A stretch of DNA of 64,000 nt from Cyathus striatus (GCA_025738555.1 JAOVFP010000014.1:2790001-2854000), one strand, 5' to 3'. Counted from the stretch's first letter, positions 37,655-50,639 are shown. Notes: generated by a model not told the origin, from the letters alone. Made by a program: numbers and translations.

Positions 37655-39176
37655 TTACAATGCAAAAGCCACGACGTTTACCAAGTAGTCGAACCCTACA
37701 ATGTAAATAAATAGTAGACAAAAGATAGCGATCCCGCCGGCCACTTCAACTACCGCCGGCATTCTTCGCTGAAATACTTGCATATGAGATGTCTGTTCAG
37801 AAGTAGGGCACGGATGATTTTTCGGGAAGGTACTGGTAGGTGAATTTCTGGTGCCTGACATCCATACTTTTATTTCGATGGCGTCCTTATCTGATGTCCC
37901 AGTCGCAATAACACAATGCTCGTCAGAACTGAATGCCTGTAACCGTAATTAGAGTTGCTCGTGTACTAGGCACATTGAACAAACCTCAGTGATTTGGACT
38001 AGTGTACCAACTAACAACAGAACAGTTAATGTGACATCAGCCGCATACATATATCATAATAACTTACCATAGCCATGGGGTAATAATGCGATTAATGTTC
38101 CCAAACACTGATCATATATACGTACTACTCCATCATCACTGCCGACAACAACCAGTTCACCTTCGAATGCCGTTGAGACAACGAGAGGTACATTTGAGCG
38201 AATGGCATGTTTTAGTGATCGAAGCGGCTGTACAGGCGGTATAGCATAAATGTCGACACCATCTCTAAGATTTGAAACAATTAAAGTATCGTTGTCGGCG
38301 CTAACGATTGCGTGACCACTTAAGAAATGATACTGGGTGAGTTAACGTAATTGGGACGGCAAAAGACTAACATTCTGGTGTGTATCTCATGGATCCATCG
38401 CATCTTCCAAGGTGACATTTGATAGCAGAAACTGGCGCCGCATGATTTAACACTTTTACAAATGGAAGGACAATGTGACATACATTTCACGGGATTCCAA
38501 ATAACAAAGAATTAGTTCTGTTCCGTTCTCAATAAATGCAACATTTCTAGCCGTGTGAGGAAGAGGAGTTGTCTCCACATATAACGTGGCCTGACCTAAA
38601 GAGATTAAGTGGGAAATGAATGGGATTTCGAAGATGAATTGCTTACCTGGAAAATTTAAGTTCCAAACCTTGAGGTAACCTTCGCCAAGTGAAGCAAGTC
38701 GACTATGGAACGGGTCAAACTTCAAGTCCTCCAAGGGGCCATCATGCGCAGAGATTGCCAACACTTGTTCATAACTATCACCGAAGGTATCTTCCTGATA
38801 TCCCCGTATTATACCACTTCCAGTTCCAAAATATAACACTGTGGTACCAGTTTCGGGGAACGAGGCCCAGCAGATTGTAGTAACTTCCCCAATTACGGAC
38901 GCTTCCCAAAGGCTTTCACCAGTATCCAGGTCCCATATTACTACAAGTCCGTCATCGCCTGGAAGGGTATTTTATTCATTCGTATAATGCTCAATCTATA
39001 GTATGAAATTGCACCTACCACCGCTGGCCAATTTTGTACCATCCGGGCTTATCTTTAATGCGCTGATCGCCTTCGAATGACGAGTGAACGTATATTCCAA
39101 GTCAAACTGCAAAAATTAATTCCTCAAAGCAAACACAAAATTTATAAGTACGCACAGTGAGAGTATCTGGCTTCAT
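37655..39176 (-). CDS. WD40-repeat protein with C-terminal membrane segment (paralogue 1)
   Basis: WD40 proteins are beta-propeller scaffolds for protein binding. Exons in order: a short first exon (39176, MKPDTLT); FDLEYTFTRHSKAISALK followed by SPDGTKLASGG; an exon with DDGLVVIWDLDTGESLW; then HDGPLEDLKFDPFHSRLASL and GYLKVWNLNFPG (38650-38840); then ARNVAFIENGTELILCY; an exon with VVVGSDDGVVRIYD; and AFSSDEHCVIATGTSDKD..IEIKVW. The last exon continues to a hydrophobic segment GGIAIFCLLFIYIVGFDYL just before the stop at 37655, suggesting a tail anchor. The order of motifs matches the plus-strand gene at 50640-52264, so the two are paralogues within one transposon. The role in the element is unknown. 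Confidence 0.7.
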
Positions 39177-39801
39177 GAGGAGGGCGGTGTGATGGAACCA
39201 CACCTCGTCGTAGCAATAGTATAAGTATCCAGATGCATATCACACCTATTGTATTGTTTTGATACCTCATTTCTTCGCTCACTCGGCGAAAGTGGAGCAT
39301 GCTTAATCTAGCTAGTCTAATGGAATTGTGAGTCATGTAGATAAAAGAAAGATAGAGTACGACTCAGCGAACAAATTATTGTTCGACACCATCTGATTCT
39401 CTTATGGAGACCGACTGGCGCTTGTTCAGCGGATGGTAGTAAAAACAATAGCAGTTTGACAGCGGAGTCCATCCCGTTGCTGAACGCCACTGTGTTTCAT
39501 ATCGCATCATTTTATGGATCGGGCCTAGGGACTACCAGACCGACGCCCCCTCGATATCGAAGGCTGCTAACATATTATCATTGCCATGATTCATCAACCT
39601 TTTGTGAATTGTGGAGAGGCTAAAGTTAATTGTGATTTGCGAATGAATTCTATACGCCCATTCGAAAACAAACGGTCAGCTTGTATAAAGTAATTACTAA
39701 TTCATTCAATGCCGAAGCATATCAACATTACCGTTCCCCAATCTTCACTGCATATATTTCCTCCCCAGTCTTAAGCTATAATCTTCAATTCATTTCGACA
39801 A

Positions 39802-41596
39802 ATGGCAAATATCCGAAACATTGTTAAACCTCTCAGCTGCGACCTGGTATGTGGTAATAGAAACTTACCAGGCTATGTTCTTCGATATCTAACCAAATAA
39901 CTCAGGAGTATTCTTCTGTTGCGCGGGCGATCAGAAGGACCCTTGTCAAAGGCATCAGTGTAAAGGGCGGTAGTTACAAACGCGGTACTCAAAAACTTGA
40001 CAGCCCCTTAAGTAAGGGCATCCGAAAACGACGAAAAGTGGTATGTTTAAGCAAATAGACACTTGAACATTTCATGTCTAACTTTTCAACTTCTAGATTA
40101 TCGTCGAGAAGCAGTGTAATAAGGCTCCTGTCTTCCCCATTCTGAACCTTCCAGCGGAATTGGTCGACTTGATAATTATTCAAGCAGAGGATGGTTGCAT
40201 GTTGTCGCTGATCCACACTAATCGACAATTGCGCTATGCTACTACGGAAGTGTTTCTTAGAAGGCAAGGAGCGCTGACCACCGACATTTTCGGACGTACC
40301 AATATATCGCTTAAAGGAGTCATTAGTCCAGCTACAATTCATCTTCTAGCGAATCTATCCACACGTTCCCGACGCCTCAGAGTAGATGTCAGCCTACACT
40401 GTGTGCTAGAGCACCTTACAGGACTACGTACATTCTTAAGCAAGGCTTTTGGTATGGAAGAGTTCACCATAGTTCATAGTTATGATGATGGAGAAGATAC
40501 TCTGCCGGCAGAGCTCCAAGTCATCCGTTCCATCACTGCTATTCTGGCGAGTCTCCCCTCTTCTTGTACAAGTGTTGGCCTTGACAGCACCTACTCTCCA
40601 CGAGTACTGTGTTCCACGGTAGCCTTACCATGTCTGCCGGAGATACCTTGCGACATAATCAAAAACGGTGTTGCAGTTGGGCTACGAAACCTCCGTATAG
40701 CGACTCACATCTTCGGTGATTCGAAAATGCTTGATATATTGTCTGTGCTTCTGGACGGACCGTCGCTAGAATTTTTAAGCATCAAAGGGAAAAGCGGAAG
40801 AGATATCGTACCAATCTTGGTTTGTGGATCGCTGCAGACCCTAAAGACACTCTTGATCTCCTGTGACGAACCATTTTCATTTGTGCCGTCCACCACGTCT
40901 TCCGCTATGTGCCAACTACAACGTTTATGGATCTGTTGTACACCGGAAGGATGTAAGTCAGTCAGGAAGGGGTTCATCAAGATACCAGAGAGTGTTACCG
41001 ATATTACATGTAGCGAGCAGTTCCAGCTGACAGCCGTCTCGTCTTCATTGAAGACAATTCAGCTTCGACTATCCGATTCATTTCCCAATCCAGATAATCA
41101 TGAATTCTGCAGGGCCATAGCGAACATTACTTCCCCTCTCCAATCCACGTACGTTTTCGATTCCGACACGAGCATTACCATTGTGCTTCCTTACTCGATG
41201 GACGAACATATGGTGGCCAAAATGCAGTGCAAGTGCTCCATACCCGACATTAGTGCCATACGCAAATGTCAAAAGATTGATATCCGTTTGGATTGTTCAG
41301 AAATTCTTTATCATGTGCGTTGTGTTGCCATCTTTCCCAGCCATCTACCTGAATTAGATTATTAGGACTACTTTATCAAATTAATGAAGCATGCTTCAAG
41401 GCTAAGGAGTCTAACGATACACCCACCTTATGGAAATAGCCTGCGGTTCACCAAAAGCAAGGACTACATGCAGTCTTTTATAACGAAGCTTCGGATGTAC
41501 TGCCCCGAGCTGGAGTCAGTAAGTTGTTCTCCCGACATATGGATACGTCGCCCCGGCGGTGACTTCATAAAGCAACTACTTAAAGAAATGGACTAA
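39802..41596 (+). CDS. F-box-like protein
   Basis: F-box proteins recruit targets to SCF ubiquitin ligases. Four exons join in frame: 39802-39846 (MANIRNIVKPLSCDL), 39906-40040 (basic, ending KRRKV), 40097-41314 and 41366-41596, giving about 542 residues. Exon 3 starts with an F-box-like segment, FPILNLPAELVDLIIIQAED, then SLIHTNRQLRYATTEVFLRR. The rest resembles the divergent leucine-rich parts of Agaricomycete F-box proteins, ending KLRMYCPELESVS. The stop seen in frame at 41363-41365 falls in a 51-nt intron (41315-41365, GTGCGT..TTAG) whose length is a multiple of three. It lies tail to tail with the transposase gene. Being cargo of a transposon it may act on host factors, but that is conjecture. 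Confidence 0.65.
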
Positions 41597-41691
41597 TAAC
41601 AATGTAGTGGTGGAACATATATGTACGTAAGTATATACCTTGCAAAATGCATTAGAAATCCTGTAGCAATCGTCTCGTAAGTCGTCGATAA

Positions 41692-44600
41692 TTAAATAGA
41701 TAGCCCAATAGCAATGCGTACATGAATATAGGGCTTCAAGGCCAAAACTCCATCAGTCCATTTGCGCTTGATCGCGGGGTAGATCTGAATCTTGTTTGAG
41801 ATTACGCGAACTCTCTCATCTAATAAATCCTTCCAGAGACTGACACCAAACTCTTCAAATCGGTCGAATACGCTTGGTATGTCTGCCCGTTGCCTATAAG
41901 GGTGGACTGCGAATAAAATACACCCTTGTTCGTCAATTACTTCAAAAATGTGTTGAATTATGGCTGGAATTAGCTGCTCAGAATCGGGATCTTTATAGAA
42001 TATTACGCTATTTCTCGATGTGTTATGCTTTGATGATAGCTGGCGTCCGTTGACTATATATCGATCATATTCGGTGACTCTAGTATCGTCCGCGAAGCCG
42101 GCCACTTGTAACACTTCCAAATCAAGCTTAATATCTTTCCTGCTGGTAGGCTGACATGTATCGTCCGCCAACAATCGCATATCGTGAATCAATGTCCCAG
42201 ACTGAACATCAGGAAAACACTCTTGCACGATTTCACTACTCCGTTTGATAATTTCGGGACATCCTGGGCGTTGTAAGAATACACACAGCTCCGACGCAGC
42301 ACAGAAAGCATTCAACATCGATGCTTCCAGCTCTCCTAAAGATCCATCAGTGCAGGTAATACGAAGTAGCCAATAAAACTCACCAAATTTAAAGTTGATA
42401 TTTATTTTTTGTAAATTGCCGATTAACCGCTCGAATGGGAACATCCACCAACCATGAATTGGTCCGAACAATGACAGGTATGTCGCCAGGTGGATAGCAT
42501 TGTGATGAATGGGATGAAGGTCGACATCAGGCCTCAGTTCTCGAATTGAATGAAGATAGGCTAATATGAACTTCTTGAATTCCATGTCATGAAGTCCGGG
42601 TTGAACTCGGTGTGATGTAGCGTAACGAATAGCAATGGCGAGAAGCAGCGTGCTTTCAACCGCTTTTTGTTTCCTTCCATCTATTTCCGAGTTTTTACTT
42701 TCTCCACCACCCCACATTTTCGCCAATGAAACAGTCAGGTCGTAGTCAATGCAGGTCCGCCATTGATCGGCTTTCAATTTCCCATGAGACGGTGAACCAA
42801 AGTTTACTGGGGGACCTGCTTGCCAGCTCGGTCGGATCGTATGCAAAATATCTTCTTGTATCTTCTTTAAATCATCGTGTTCGAGAAGAGGAGTTCTAGA
42901 GAATTCCTCTTCAGGGCTTGTTCCTTCAGTATCTATCTCGATATCGGCAAAATCATGGATGATTGTACGTGCACGTTCTATTGAGTGGGGATCATCATTA
43001 CGTTCCCTGGGTCCTGAGATTTCAAGCTTTCATCTAATTAATTAATGGTGAACTATTAAAAAGAGAAATGACTTACCAGTACGTTAACATATTGCTGCTT
43101 CTTAACCCTTCGACCAACTCGTCTCACCTTTTCTGAGACATTGAAGTGTCGACAAAGTGATTGCAACACGGGAATAGACAATCTGCGTAGTCCTGAAGAT
43201 GTTGGCTGGGACGACATTACTTCTAACCCTTTCTGAACTGACTTGGCCGTGGGTTCATTCGTTTCCGGAGTTTCGTTATGTTCCTGATTCTCTTCCCAAT
43301 TCATACCAAGGATTACACGAAAATGATGTTTGACCAGACCTAGATATAAGTTGTGCATTCCATCGACGACTGCGTACTTTGTCGGATCCCAGTATTCCAG
43401 ACGGAGAAGCTCTGACCATCGAACTCCATTTTTTTTAAAAAGATTATTCCTTTGAGTTTTAGTGGAAGCATCTCGCCAGTCGGCCGCCGCTTTAAAGTGT
43501 TCTTCATATGTAACTGGCGTCCAGCTGGTGGAGGAGCAGTCGATGTTATTAATATCTGGCTTCCGGAGATGACACAGAGAACAAAAAATTGTCGCAGAAT
43601 GCGACGCACAACCTGTAAGTTTACGAGAGCCAGGTAGATCGCAAACTGCAGGAACAATAGCCTCACGACCACAAATCCCATTAGGATGTTCGTATGTGCA
43701 GCTATACCAAGTACCCTGATGATAGCTCTTGTGAAGGACGTCTACTAATGGAGCTAAGTAAGGATTTAGGCCATCTAATGATGGCTGACGCGGCCCTGGT
43801 ATCAACCCAGCGAGATAGATGTTCTCTGAACGGTACCGCAAACTTGGGGGTAAGCTAAGACATACAAGAGCCAACGATCCTACTGACGCCGATTTTCCTG
43901 CCGCTTTGTTGTGATAAGGGTTAAAAGTGTCGTAGCTTATACTCCAGAGAGTACGTAGTTCTTCGTTTGAGTCAACGAATACTTTACCGTCAGCACCAAC
44001 AAACTGACGAATTGCTACTGCTTGATTGATATCTCGAATCCCATCAACAGATATTGCGCGCCTAGTGCGATCAATCAATTGCTCTATTCCAGGGCGCGAG
44101 TACAGTGCTCCCGCAAAAGCCGTAAAGTCCTGCATTACATATGGCCTCGAAGGAACTGCGATGGTTATACCATTCCGAACAGCATGCTTTGTTAAGCGCA
44201 CTCCACACAGTTTCGCACCGGTAAAGCATTTGAAGGTACAGCGAAAAGGGTATGCACCCTTTTCATCTGGGGGATAAATAGATGCGCAGGCTTGACAAGT
44301 AGCGAATATAGTTGTTTTGGGATCCAAGTTGAACTTTTTTCTCGCGGTTCGCAAGTCGTCAGGTATCGATTCGAGCACGGATTTCTGATCAGCTGAGAGA
44401 ACTGAACCGAGTAAAAGCTTGACCATACGGAGGATAAAGTTGCAAGTAGGCCTGGCAGTATTCGCAAAAACATTGACAGCGACAGTAAGGAAGAGGGAGG
44501 CTGCAATGATTGGATGGCCGAGGCGCAAGGGATGGTCAAAGTGACTACCTATGACAATCAAGTTACTAATCGCACTCTCAATAACATCGAAGTTACTCAC

Positions 44601-45189
44601 TAGTATCATAGTATTTCCCATAAGAAACGCCCAGATTGCTCCAACGTCGAATGCGCGCATGGATGTCCACCAATAGATTCTCTGCTCGTTCCTGTATCGA
44701 ACGTTTGAATGAAGTATTTGCATTGTCACCTGAAGTGGGAATGAGATGAAGCCTAGCTATAAGGTCTCGTAGCCAGGTTTCTTGGTTCACGAGAAATGCA
44801 TGTGCATCACTTCTTGCGAGGAACCTGGCGCCCTCTTTTTGCGAGGCTGGATTCCGTGTTCCATCTTCTAGCCACTCAAAATACACAGCACGGATGCTAT
44901 CGCAAGAACTTTCAAGATTCCTATCATACTCGAATAAATTTCGGAACATCATTTGCGCGTCCATTTCATACGACGGAGGTGGGGCAAGAAACGGTGGAGA
45001 GTCTTGGGTAGGCAAGGAACAGACATCCTGGAGAGTGATGGAAAATACTTGATCTTCAAGGTCTCGAAGATCGGCTTCAGCCCTGGCTTCTTCCTTGTGT
45101 GCAAGATATTGCGCTTCTGTCATCGTTACCCCGTTACACCGACTGCAATAGCAAACAGTAAGTTTCTTTTCCTTATTAGGACGTGGCAT
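41692..45189 (-). CDS. Tnp2-type (CACTA/EnSpm) transposase
   Basis: This enzyme would cut and paste the element at its CAC termini. Three exons, 45189-44601, 44548-43077 and 43026-41692, join in frame over 52- and 50-nt introns to give about 1,131 residues. The N-terminus has a zinc-knuckle-like YCSRCNGVTMTEAQYLAH. The middle exon carries CQACASIYPPDEKGAYPF, then CSLCHLRK and the family's hallmark AVVDGMHNLYLGLVKHHFR. A SAP-like segment (LSIPVLQSLCRHF) precedes the second intron. The C-terminal exon has KADQWRTCIDYDLTVSLAKM and FGPIHGWWMFPFERLIGNLQ, both typical of basidiomycete Tnp2 proteins. No stop or frameshift is seen. Start MPRPNKEKK is the first ATG of the frame. Confidence 0.9.
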
Positions 45190-45839
45190 TCTTGAAAAGG
45201 CTGTCAGTAAGGAGTGCGCTAATCTATGGTAGTGAAAACACTTACTAGACGCTGAGCTGTTGATGTGGGCAGAGTGGAGAGCGTCGGTGAAGCTTTATAG
45301 TTACTATAATATAATAACTGCAGGATACAGAATAAAGACAGGTCCTAATAGACGACATCACGGCTGAACCGATTTACTCGGACAAACATGGTCGCTTATA
45401 AAACAAGGCGTCGTTATGGTAGGCATTACAAGGCATGTATGATTTAACGCACTACTTAAGAATGAGTCCAAGGTTGACGTTCCAACAATGAGTTCCCTAA
45501 ATTTGCACTCTCTAAGTTTACGTTGATCTTTTGAAAGAGAAATTTTACTGAAACCACACCACATCCTTACGCTACACAAAGAATGGCCACTTGAAATACT
45601 GGGAAAAACATCTAATGTCGCAGGGAGTGCACGGACTCTTAAGGGATCGTCCCTGATCCCTAAACCACGCGGTGAACTGGGCCGGCCAAGCAGAGGGGGG
45701 TATTCATTGCAGACTTCTCTACGCTGGGAGAAAGATGAGTATACAAGGGTACAGGTAATAGGCCTTTTGTATTCACCTAAAATATCATAATTACTTATCT
45801 ATAGAGCAGAAGTTTGCGAAGATATGTATTTCTGAAAAC
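45190..45839. other. Upstream region of the transposase; no gene
   Basis: 5' flank of the minus-strand transposase and of the small plus-strand gene at 45840. It likely holds their promoters. Small frames here lack motifs. Confidence 0.5.
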
Positions 45840-46053
45840 ATGAAGAAGGGTCAGCCATTTAGCACACAACCGAAAGAGAAAATTGACCTTGTTGTGGAAT
45901 TGGTGAGCGCACACATTTTTTTCACAAATTTACTAACGTCTAAATGTGTAGATGAATCAAGAGTTCCCAATACTACTAGACTATGAAAAAAACTGGGCAG
46001 CTATCGACTTTATTCGTGCAAGTATGAAAAATTGCTCGCGAGAACGGAAGTAG
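45840..46053 (+). CDS. 54-residue split gene, transposon accessory family
   Basis: Exon 1 (45840-45902) encodes MKKGQPFSTQPKEKIDLVVEL. A 49-nt intron (GTGAGC..GTGTAG, with a CTAAC branch-like site) joins in phase 0 to exon 2 (45952-46053), which contains FPILLDYEKNWAAIDFIRA and ends CSRERK at TAG 46051-46053. The pattern FP.L..YE..W....I....K...R.RK resembles the ends of hypothetical proteins near basidiomycete transposases, from memory. There is no functional assignment. It may alternatively be the tail of a longer gene whose first exons I missed. Confidence 0.5.
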
Positions 46054-46079
46054 CAGTATTTGATGTATATACAATATAA

Positions 46080-46310
46080 CCTGTACGAAAGTGGTATATA
46101 CAAATAATAGTCTTTGTGGTCCGAGGCGACATATTACATATGTACAGTAAACAAGAAAAGAAGTAAAAATGAAATCAAGGTATATACAAACAATAGTCAT
46201 TGTGGTCCAAGGCAAAATATTACATATTTACAATATACGAGAGCAGTATGTGGGGTCCGAGGCGACATATTACATATGTACAATAAACAAGAAAAGAAGT
46301 AAAAATGAAA
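46080..46310. repeat. Short tandem repeats
   Basis: Three imperfect copies of a unit with GTGGTCCGAGGCGACATATTACAT start near 46108, 46200 and 46252. Two of them are followed by ACAAGAAAAGAAGTAAAAATG. Confidence 0.8.
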
Positions 46311-46413
46311 TCGTGTATGCAATTGTGCTTAATATATATGACTTCGTGTATACATACATATCATATTAGCTTCTTTGTATCATTTCAGCAACACGGTCTG
46401 CATTTATCACTCT

Positions 46414-48903
46414 TCAGCAACTAATACATAGTATAAGGAAAGCTTTACGAACTGTGTCAGGTAGTTCCCGTGGAGGCTGAGGATCCAATACAGTCTTTTG
46501 GCCTTTAGTAAGAGCCTTATACCAAGTTTGATCGTAATAGTTCGACGGAAGTCCTTTGACACATTGTTGGTCTTTCCTGGTCTTTTTTCCGGCCTTCGTT
46601 CCGGATGTAGATGCACCATGTTCCCTGAAGCAATAAACGTTACCGCCTCCCTTACAAAGGCCAGTGCCGTAAGTTTCTACGTTCCTGAATAAATCAGAAA
46701 TACTATCATTTCACCAAGCTTTCACCCTTCGCCGAACTACTTTCCGCCGTGTAGTTGTACCTTCGACTTCCGTTTCGTCCGAGCTCATCCCATCGACTCC
46801 CAGTATCTCATGAATGTGTTTGACCTCCTTCCATAGTTCATTGTCCTCTTCTTTATTAGACAGGCGAGCCTTGATAACTTTTCCTCGGCGTTTCCATGTC
46901 TGCATAAGAATCTCAGCAGTGCGAAGTTGGATAACAAACATAATGGAACACATACCCCTTCCCTACGAGTGAAACATCGGTTTCTTACTTTCTCTGCAAC
47001 CCCACTTAGCTTAATTCTCTCTTTCTTTGAATGTGGTGTTTCATCGGAGTCCTCAGATGGCGGCTGTAAGGCCCAATATGCCGTAACACTACGTCCTAAT
47101 CTACTCTTGATCTTAACTGCTAGGGCTTCCATCTTCATATCATCCTCAGTAATGAGGATATTATCCCGTGTACTTTGATTGTTAAGCAGTGCTTGGTAGT
47201 CCAAAGCGAGGAGCCGGATCATCTCTGTGTTCCAATCAGATGATAAAGGAGACATCCAATCAAGCGTTGGGGATGCAACATCTGGTACTGCTCTACGATC
47301 CTCAAACTCTTCGAGAAGCGCTTCGGATGGAGGACTGCGAAAATTTTTAGCATCTTTATACCACAGCCTCTTCACAGCAAGGTAATTTCGTAGGTGTTCC
47401 TTTGTGAGAATCATTAGAAGGTTCAGTCCTGTAATTGAAAGATCAAACTTACATTGAACCGTAATTCATCTGTGGTCTTTTTGGAGCGCTTCCTAGGAGA
47501 TCGTACTGCTAAATCGTTGCTTTCATCCACAGCGTCCATACCATCATCCTCAGACGAACTTGGGCCATTAATCGGGCTAGGGCTTGTATTAGCTCCCGGG
47601 AGCGCGTTTAGTAAACCTGTGAGGGATTGGACAAGCTGGTCATTGTAACGTTGAAGTTCTGGTCCAAGAGAAGTGGTGACATGCCGCGATAGAAATGTTA
47701 TCTAAAAAGTTGAGATAAGGCACGGTATACAAGTATGTAGATACTTACTTCCTCTAGGGAATAGCGCTGTGGAAAAACGGTTGGCTGAAAATTCGAAGGT
47801 ATTGTTGGTTGCTGGTGGTCGGGCGAGGAATTGGCTGGTGGAGGTTGGGCTTGCTGCTGGTGGTTGGGCGAGGGAATAGCTAATGGATTGGCTTGAGCTT
47901 GCTGGTGGCTGGGCGGGGGATTGGGTGAAGGATCATTGGGTGAGGGGATTACGGGCGGCTGGTGTAATAGTAAACTTGGATCAATTTCCATACCTGAGAG
48001 CGGATCTTGGTGGGATGATGCCATGCCATCGATTTCCATATGAAAATGGAGAGGGTGCATAGGAGCAGGGACATCGGGAGGTGAACTCGGACCAGGGTTA
48101 CCGGGCACTGGCACGGGAATGTTAGACGACAGGACTGCAGAGGCTTGCGGTTCGGTCGCGGTGGATGGTGACCCATATGGTGTAAGATGATGGCCGTTCA
48201 CAGAACTGGGTCGAGCAACAGCCAACGAAGGCGGAGGGGGTAAGGACCCGGGCAGTATAATCGATGCTGCTGCGCTAGCCTGCAGTGTAGGGGATGGTCC
48301 TGCTAGACTGGAGTTCTACACAAATAAATTTAGATGAAAGGGCGAGCAACGCGGTTACTTACTAGTGTAGCACGATAGAGCCCAGAAACCCTATCCTCCA
48401 TTTCAGGCGCCTGGCAGGAAGGGATACTCGGAGGTAAAGGTGGAGGCGGAGGAACAACATTACCAGAAAGTCGAGGGGGCAAGGATTCGGTTTGCACCGG
48501 TGGCACAGTCGGGGATGGTCCCGTTAGACTGGGGACCTACACAATGAGATTAAGGGGATAAAAGGGAGAGTAATTAGGTTACATACTAGTGTATCACGAT
48601 GGAGCCCGGAAACCCTATCCACCACTCCAGATACCTGGCTATCTTCTGCATCTGGGTGCCAGGTAGCAAACGGATTCTCAGTTACTGGTACTGGTTCATA
48701 TTCATCAGGCCTTCGTTCAACCCTAACACGGGCGTATCGTGTAACTGCCTAGAAAGAAGGTGTAAGTTCATAGTATTATTTCATTGTACAACTTTACGCA
48801 CCGGCTCATTGACGAGAGATTGAGACCGGTTATGGTTCAGCCTTTTAGGAACGGGGTAGTAAGGATGACCAGGTTCGACAGGAGGGTGTTGGTTGTTCGA
48901 CAT
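46414..48903 (-). CDS. Proline-rich protein of a transposon-associated family (GMSSDE motif)
   Basis: The function is unknown; proteins ending with a GMSSDE motif and a YYD.TW-type tail are, from memory, common beside basidiomycete Tnp2 transposases. Eight exons can be joined: 48903-48802, 48748-48587, 48536-48363, 48315-47749, 47701-47453, 47399 onward, then an exon starting TWKRRGKVIK, and a last exon ending at TGA 46416-46414. Exons 2-4 are very rich in proline, with PPPPPLPP and SPNHQQQ repeats. Exons 2 and 3 end alike (DRVSGLHRDTL, DRVSGLYRATL) and exons 3 and 4 begin alike (SLTGPSPT, SLAGPSPT), a sign of exon duplication. The C-terminal part has LGVDGMSSDETEVEG and KGLPSNYYDQTWYKAL. It is divergent from the WD40 gene at 50640. 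Confidence 0.7.
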
Positions 48904-49327
48904 CGTGGAGTGCGCGTCGTTTGCTGTCGATGAATAGGGATTAAATATTGAGCTAATCCGTCCCCATAAACATTATGGCGACCTAAACAATACAGATATC
49001 CGGGGTAAAAAACGAACAAGGAGAGAATGTACACTATAACTATAGACGTCTTTGTAAATCTAACTATTGTCTACTAGTAATGAATAGGGTAGTCCTAGGT
49101 AACTGTACTAATTGTTGAGCGGGGAGTGAGCGGGGACACTTCACTGCATTACCATTACCACTATTAATTAGGGCCTTATGTGATTATTCTACTGTCTGTT
49201 TTGTATATTAACTACTATCAGCTACTGCTACAGCTACTATGAGGTATTGTTACAGCTACTATGAGGTACGACTATGAGAGCACATGGGTGTAAGTGAGAG
49301 AGAGGGATGCGGCGTTGCGATCAGTAT

Positions 49328-49389
49328 GGCTGTTTCGAAAGCATTTAGGGCAGGTCAGCTGACCTGCCCTAAACGCTTTCGAAACGGTC
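49328..49389. repeat. Palindrome 1 (GGCAGGTCAGCTGACCTGCC core)
   Basis: Two arms of about 31 bp meet at an AGCT centre (49357-49360), with only a few mismatches. The arms contain GTTTCGAAAGC and TTTAGGGCAGGTC. Confidence 0.9.
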
Positions 49390-49516
49390 GTATTGTACCC
49401 ACGACCACTACACTCTTTCTTCCATACTCTCATGATCTTTGTACGTACTGTAGCTAGTATAGGAATAGATTTAGGTCTTTTAGATAGATAATAGGACTTT
49501 TAGATAGATAATACTA

Positions 49517-49860
49517 AGCAAGCAACGAAAGAAAGGACGCACCGGACGACGGTCTAATCCGAATGGAGGGAACAATGAGCCCTGTGTTATTGTCAACGTC
49601 AACGACAGCGCCAAAATGTGGAAAGCAAGCAACGAAAAAAAGGACGTACCGGACGATGGCCTAATCCGAATGGAGGGAACATTGGGCCCTGTGTTATTGT
49701 CAACGTTAACATCAACGACAGCGCCAAAATGTGGAAAGCAAGCAACAAAAGAAAGGACGTACCAGACGATGGTCTAATCCGAATGGAGGGGGAAATGGGC
49801 CCTGTGCTATTGTCAACGTCAATGACAACGACAACGCCAAAATGTGGAATGCTCACTAGA
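49517..49860. repeat. Triplicated unit of about 110 bp
   Basis: Three direct copies begin AGCAAGCAACGAAA or close variants (near 49517, 49626 and 49738) and include CTAATCCGAATGGAGGG, TTATTGTCAACGT and CGCCAAAATGTGGAA. Confidence 0.85.
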
Positions 49861-50101
49861 TAAGTCATTTTGATGTGATCCTTGGCACGCCAACTAATAT
49901 CGGTACGGTAGTCCTAGGTAACGGTATGAGCGGGGAGCGAGCGGGGACACTGTTGTACATTTTGCTAGGACCACTACTATTACTTAGGTTCGTACATGAT
50001 TATTCTACGTACAACATACTGTTACTAACTATTATACTACAGGTACTATGAGGTACATGGGTGCAAGTGAGAGAGAGAGGGGCGCGGCGTTGCGATCAGT
50101 T

Positions 50102-50164
50102 GGCCGTTTCGAAAGCGTTTAGGGCAGGTCAGCTGACCTGCCCTAAACGCTTTTTGAAACGGCC
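50102..50164. repeat. Palindrome 2, same core
   Basis: Same sequence as palindrome 1 with one extra T in the right arm; centre AGCT at 50131-50134. A half copy, CCTGCCCTAAATGTTTTC, lies at about 52464-52481, upstream of the Spt5-like gene. Confidence 0.9.
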
Positions 50165-50639
50165 GTATTGCACCCACGCTTACTACTCCCTTTCTTCCTA
50201 ACTCTCATGTTCTTCGTAGATACTGTAGTTACTATAGTATTGTATTTAGGTGCTTTTACGACATTTAGATAGATAATAATTAGAAAACAACGAAAGAAAG
50301 GCATACTTGACGATGAACTAATCTTAATGGGGACCGGAGGGAACAATTGGGCGTTTGACAGCTTCAAAATATGGATTGTTCACTGGTTAGTTGTTTTTCT
50401 GTCATCCTTGAAACGCTAACTAAATCTTGCGATAATAGGTTGCGACTCCCTATTCAACAGGTAAGTCTGCTGTCACTGTCGAAAAATATTACAATTAACT
50501 GCATCTAGCGACGTGTTTTCCTAGTTTTCCTACAATAATAGTACTGGCATCTATCTCCTATAAAATGTACGCGTACTCTTATCGTGAACTCTATACTCCC
50601 TTCATACTCTTCATTCAGTAACCAATCTCAACAGCATCA

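Larger units (their letters stand above)
48904..50639. promoter_or_regulatory. Duplicated divergent intergenic region with palindromes
   Basis: This separates two divergently transcribed genes, so it must contain both promoters. It is built of two related halves (about 49080-49500 and 49905-50280). Each half has GTAGTCCTAGGTAAC, then GAGCGGGGAG(T/C)GAGCGGGGACACT, then a roughly 62-bp palindrome, then a TAGATAGATAAT segment. A triple repeat (49517-49860) lies between the halves. A TATA-like TATAAAA is at 50559-50565, near the plus-strand start. Confidence 0.65.

Noticed and set aside
41363..41365. Premature stop in the F-box-like gene
   Set aside because: It is explained by a 51-nt GTGCGT..TTAG intron (41315-41365) that keeps the frame.
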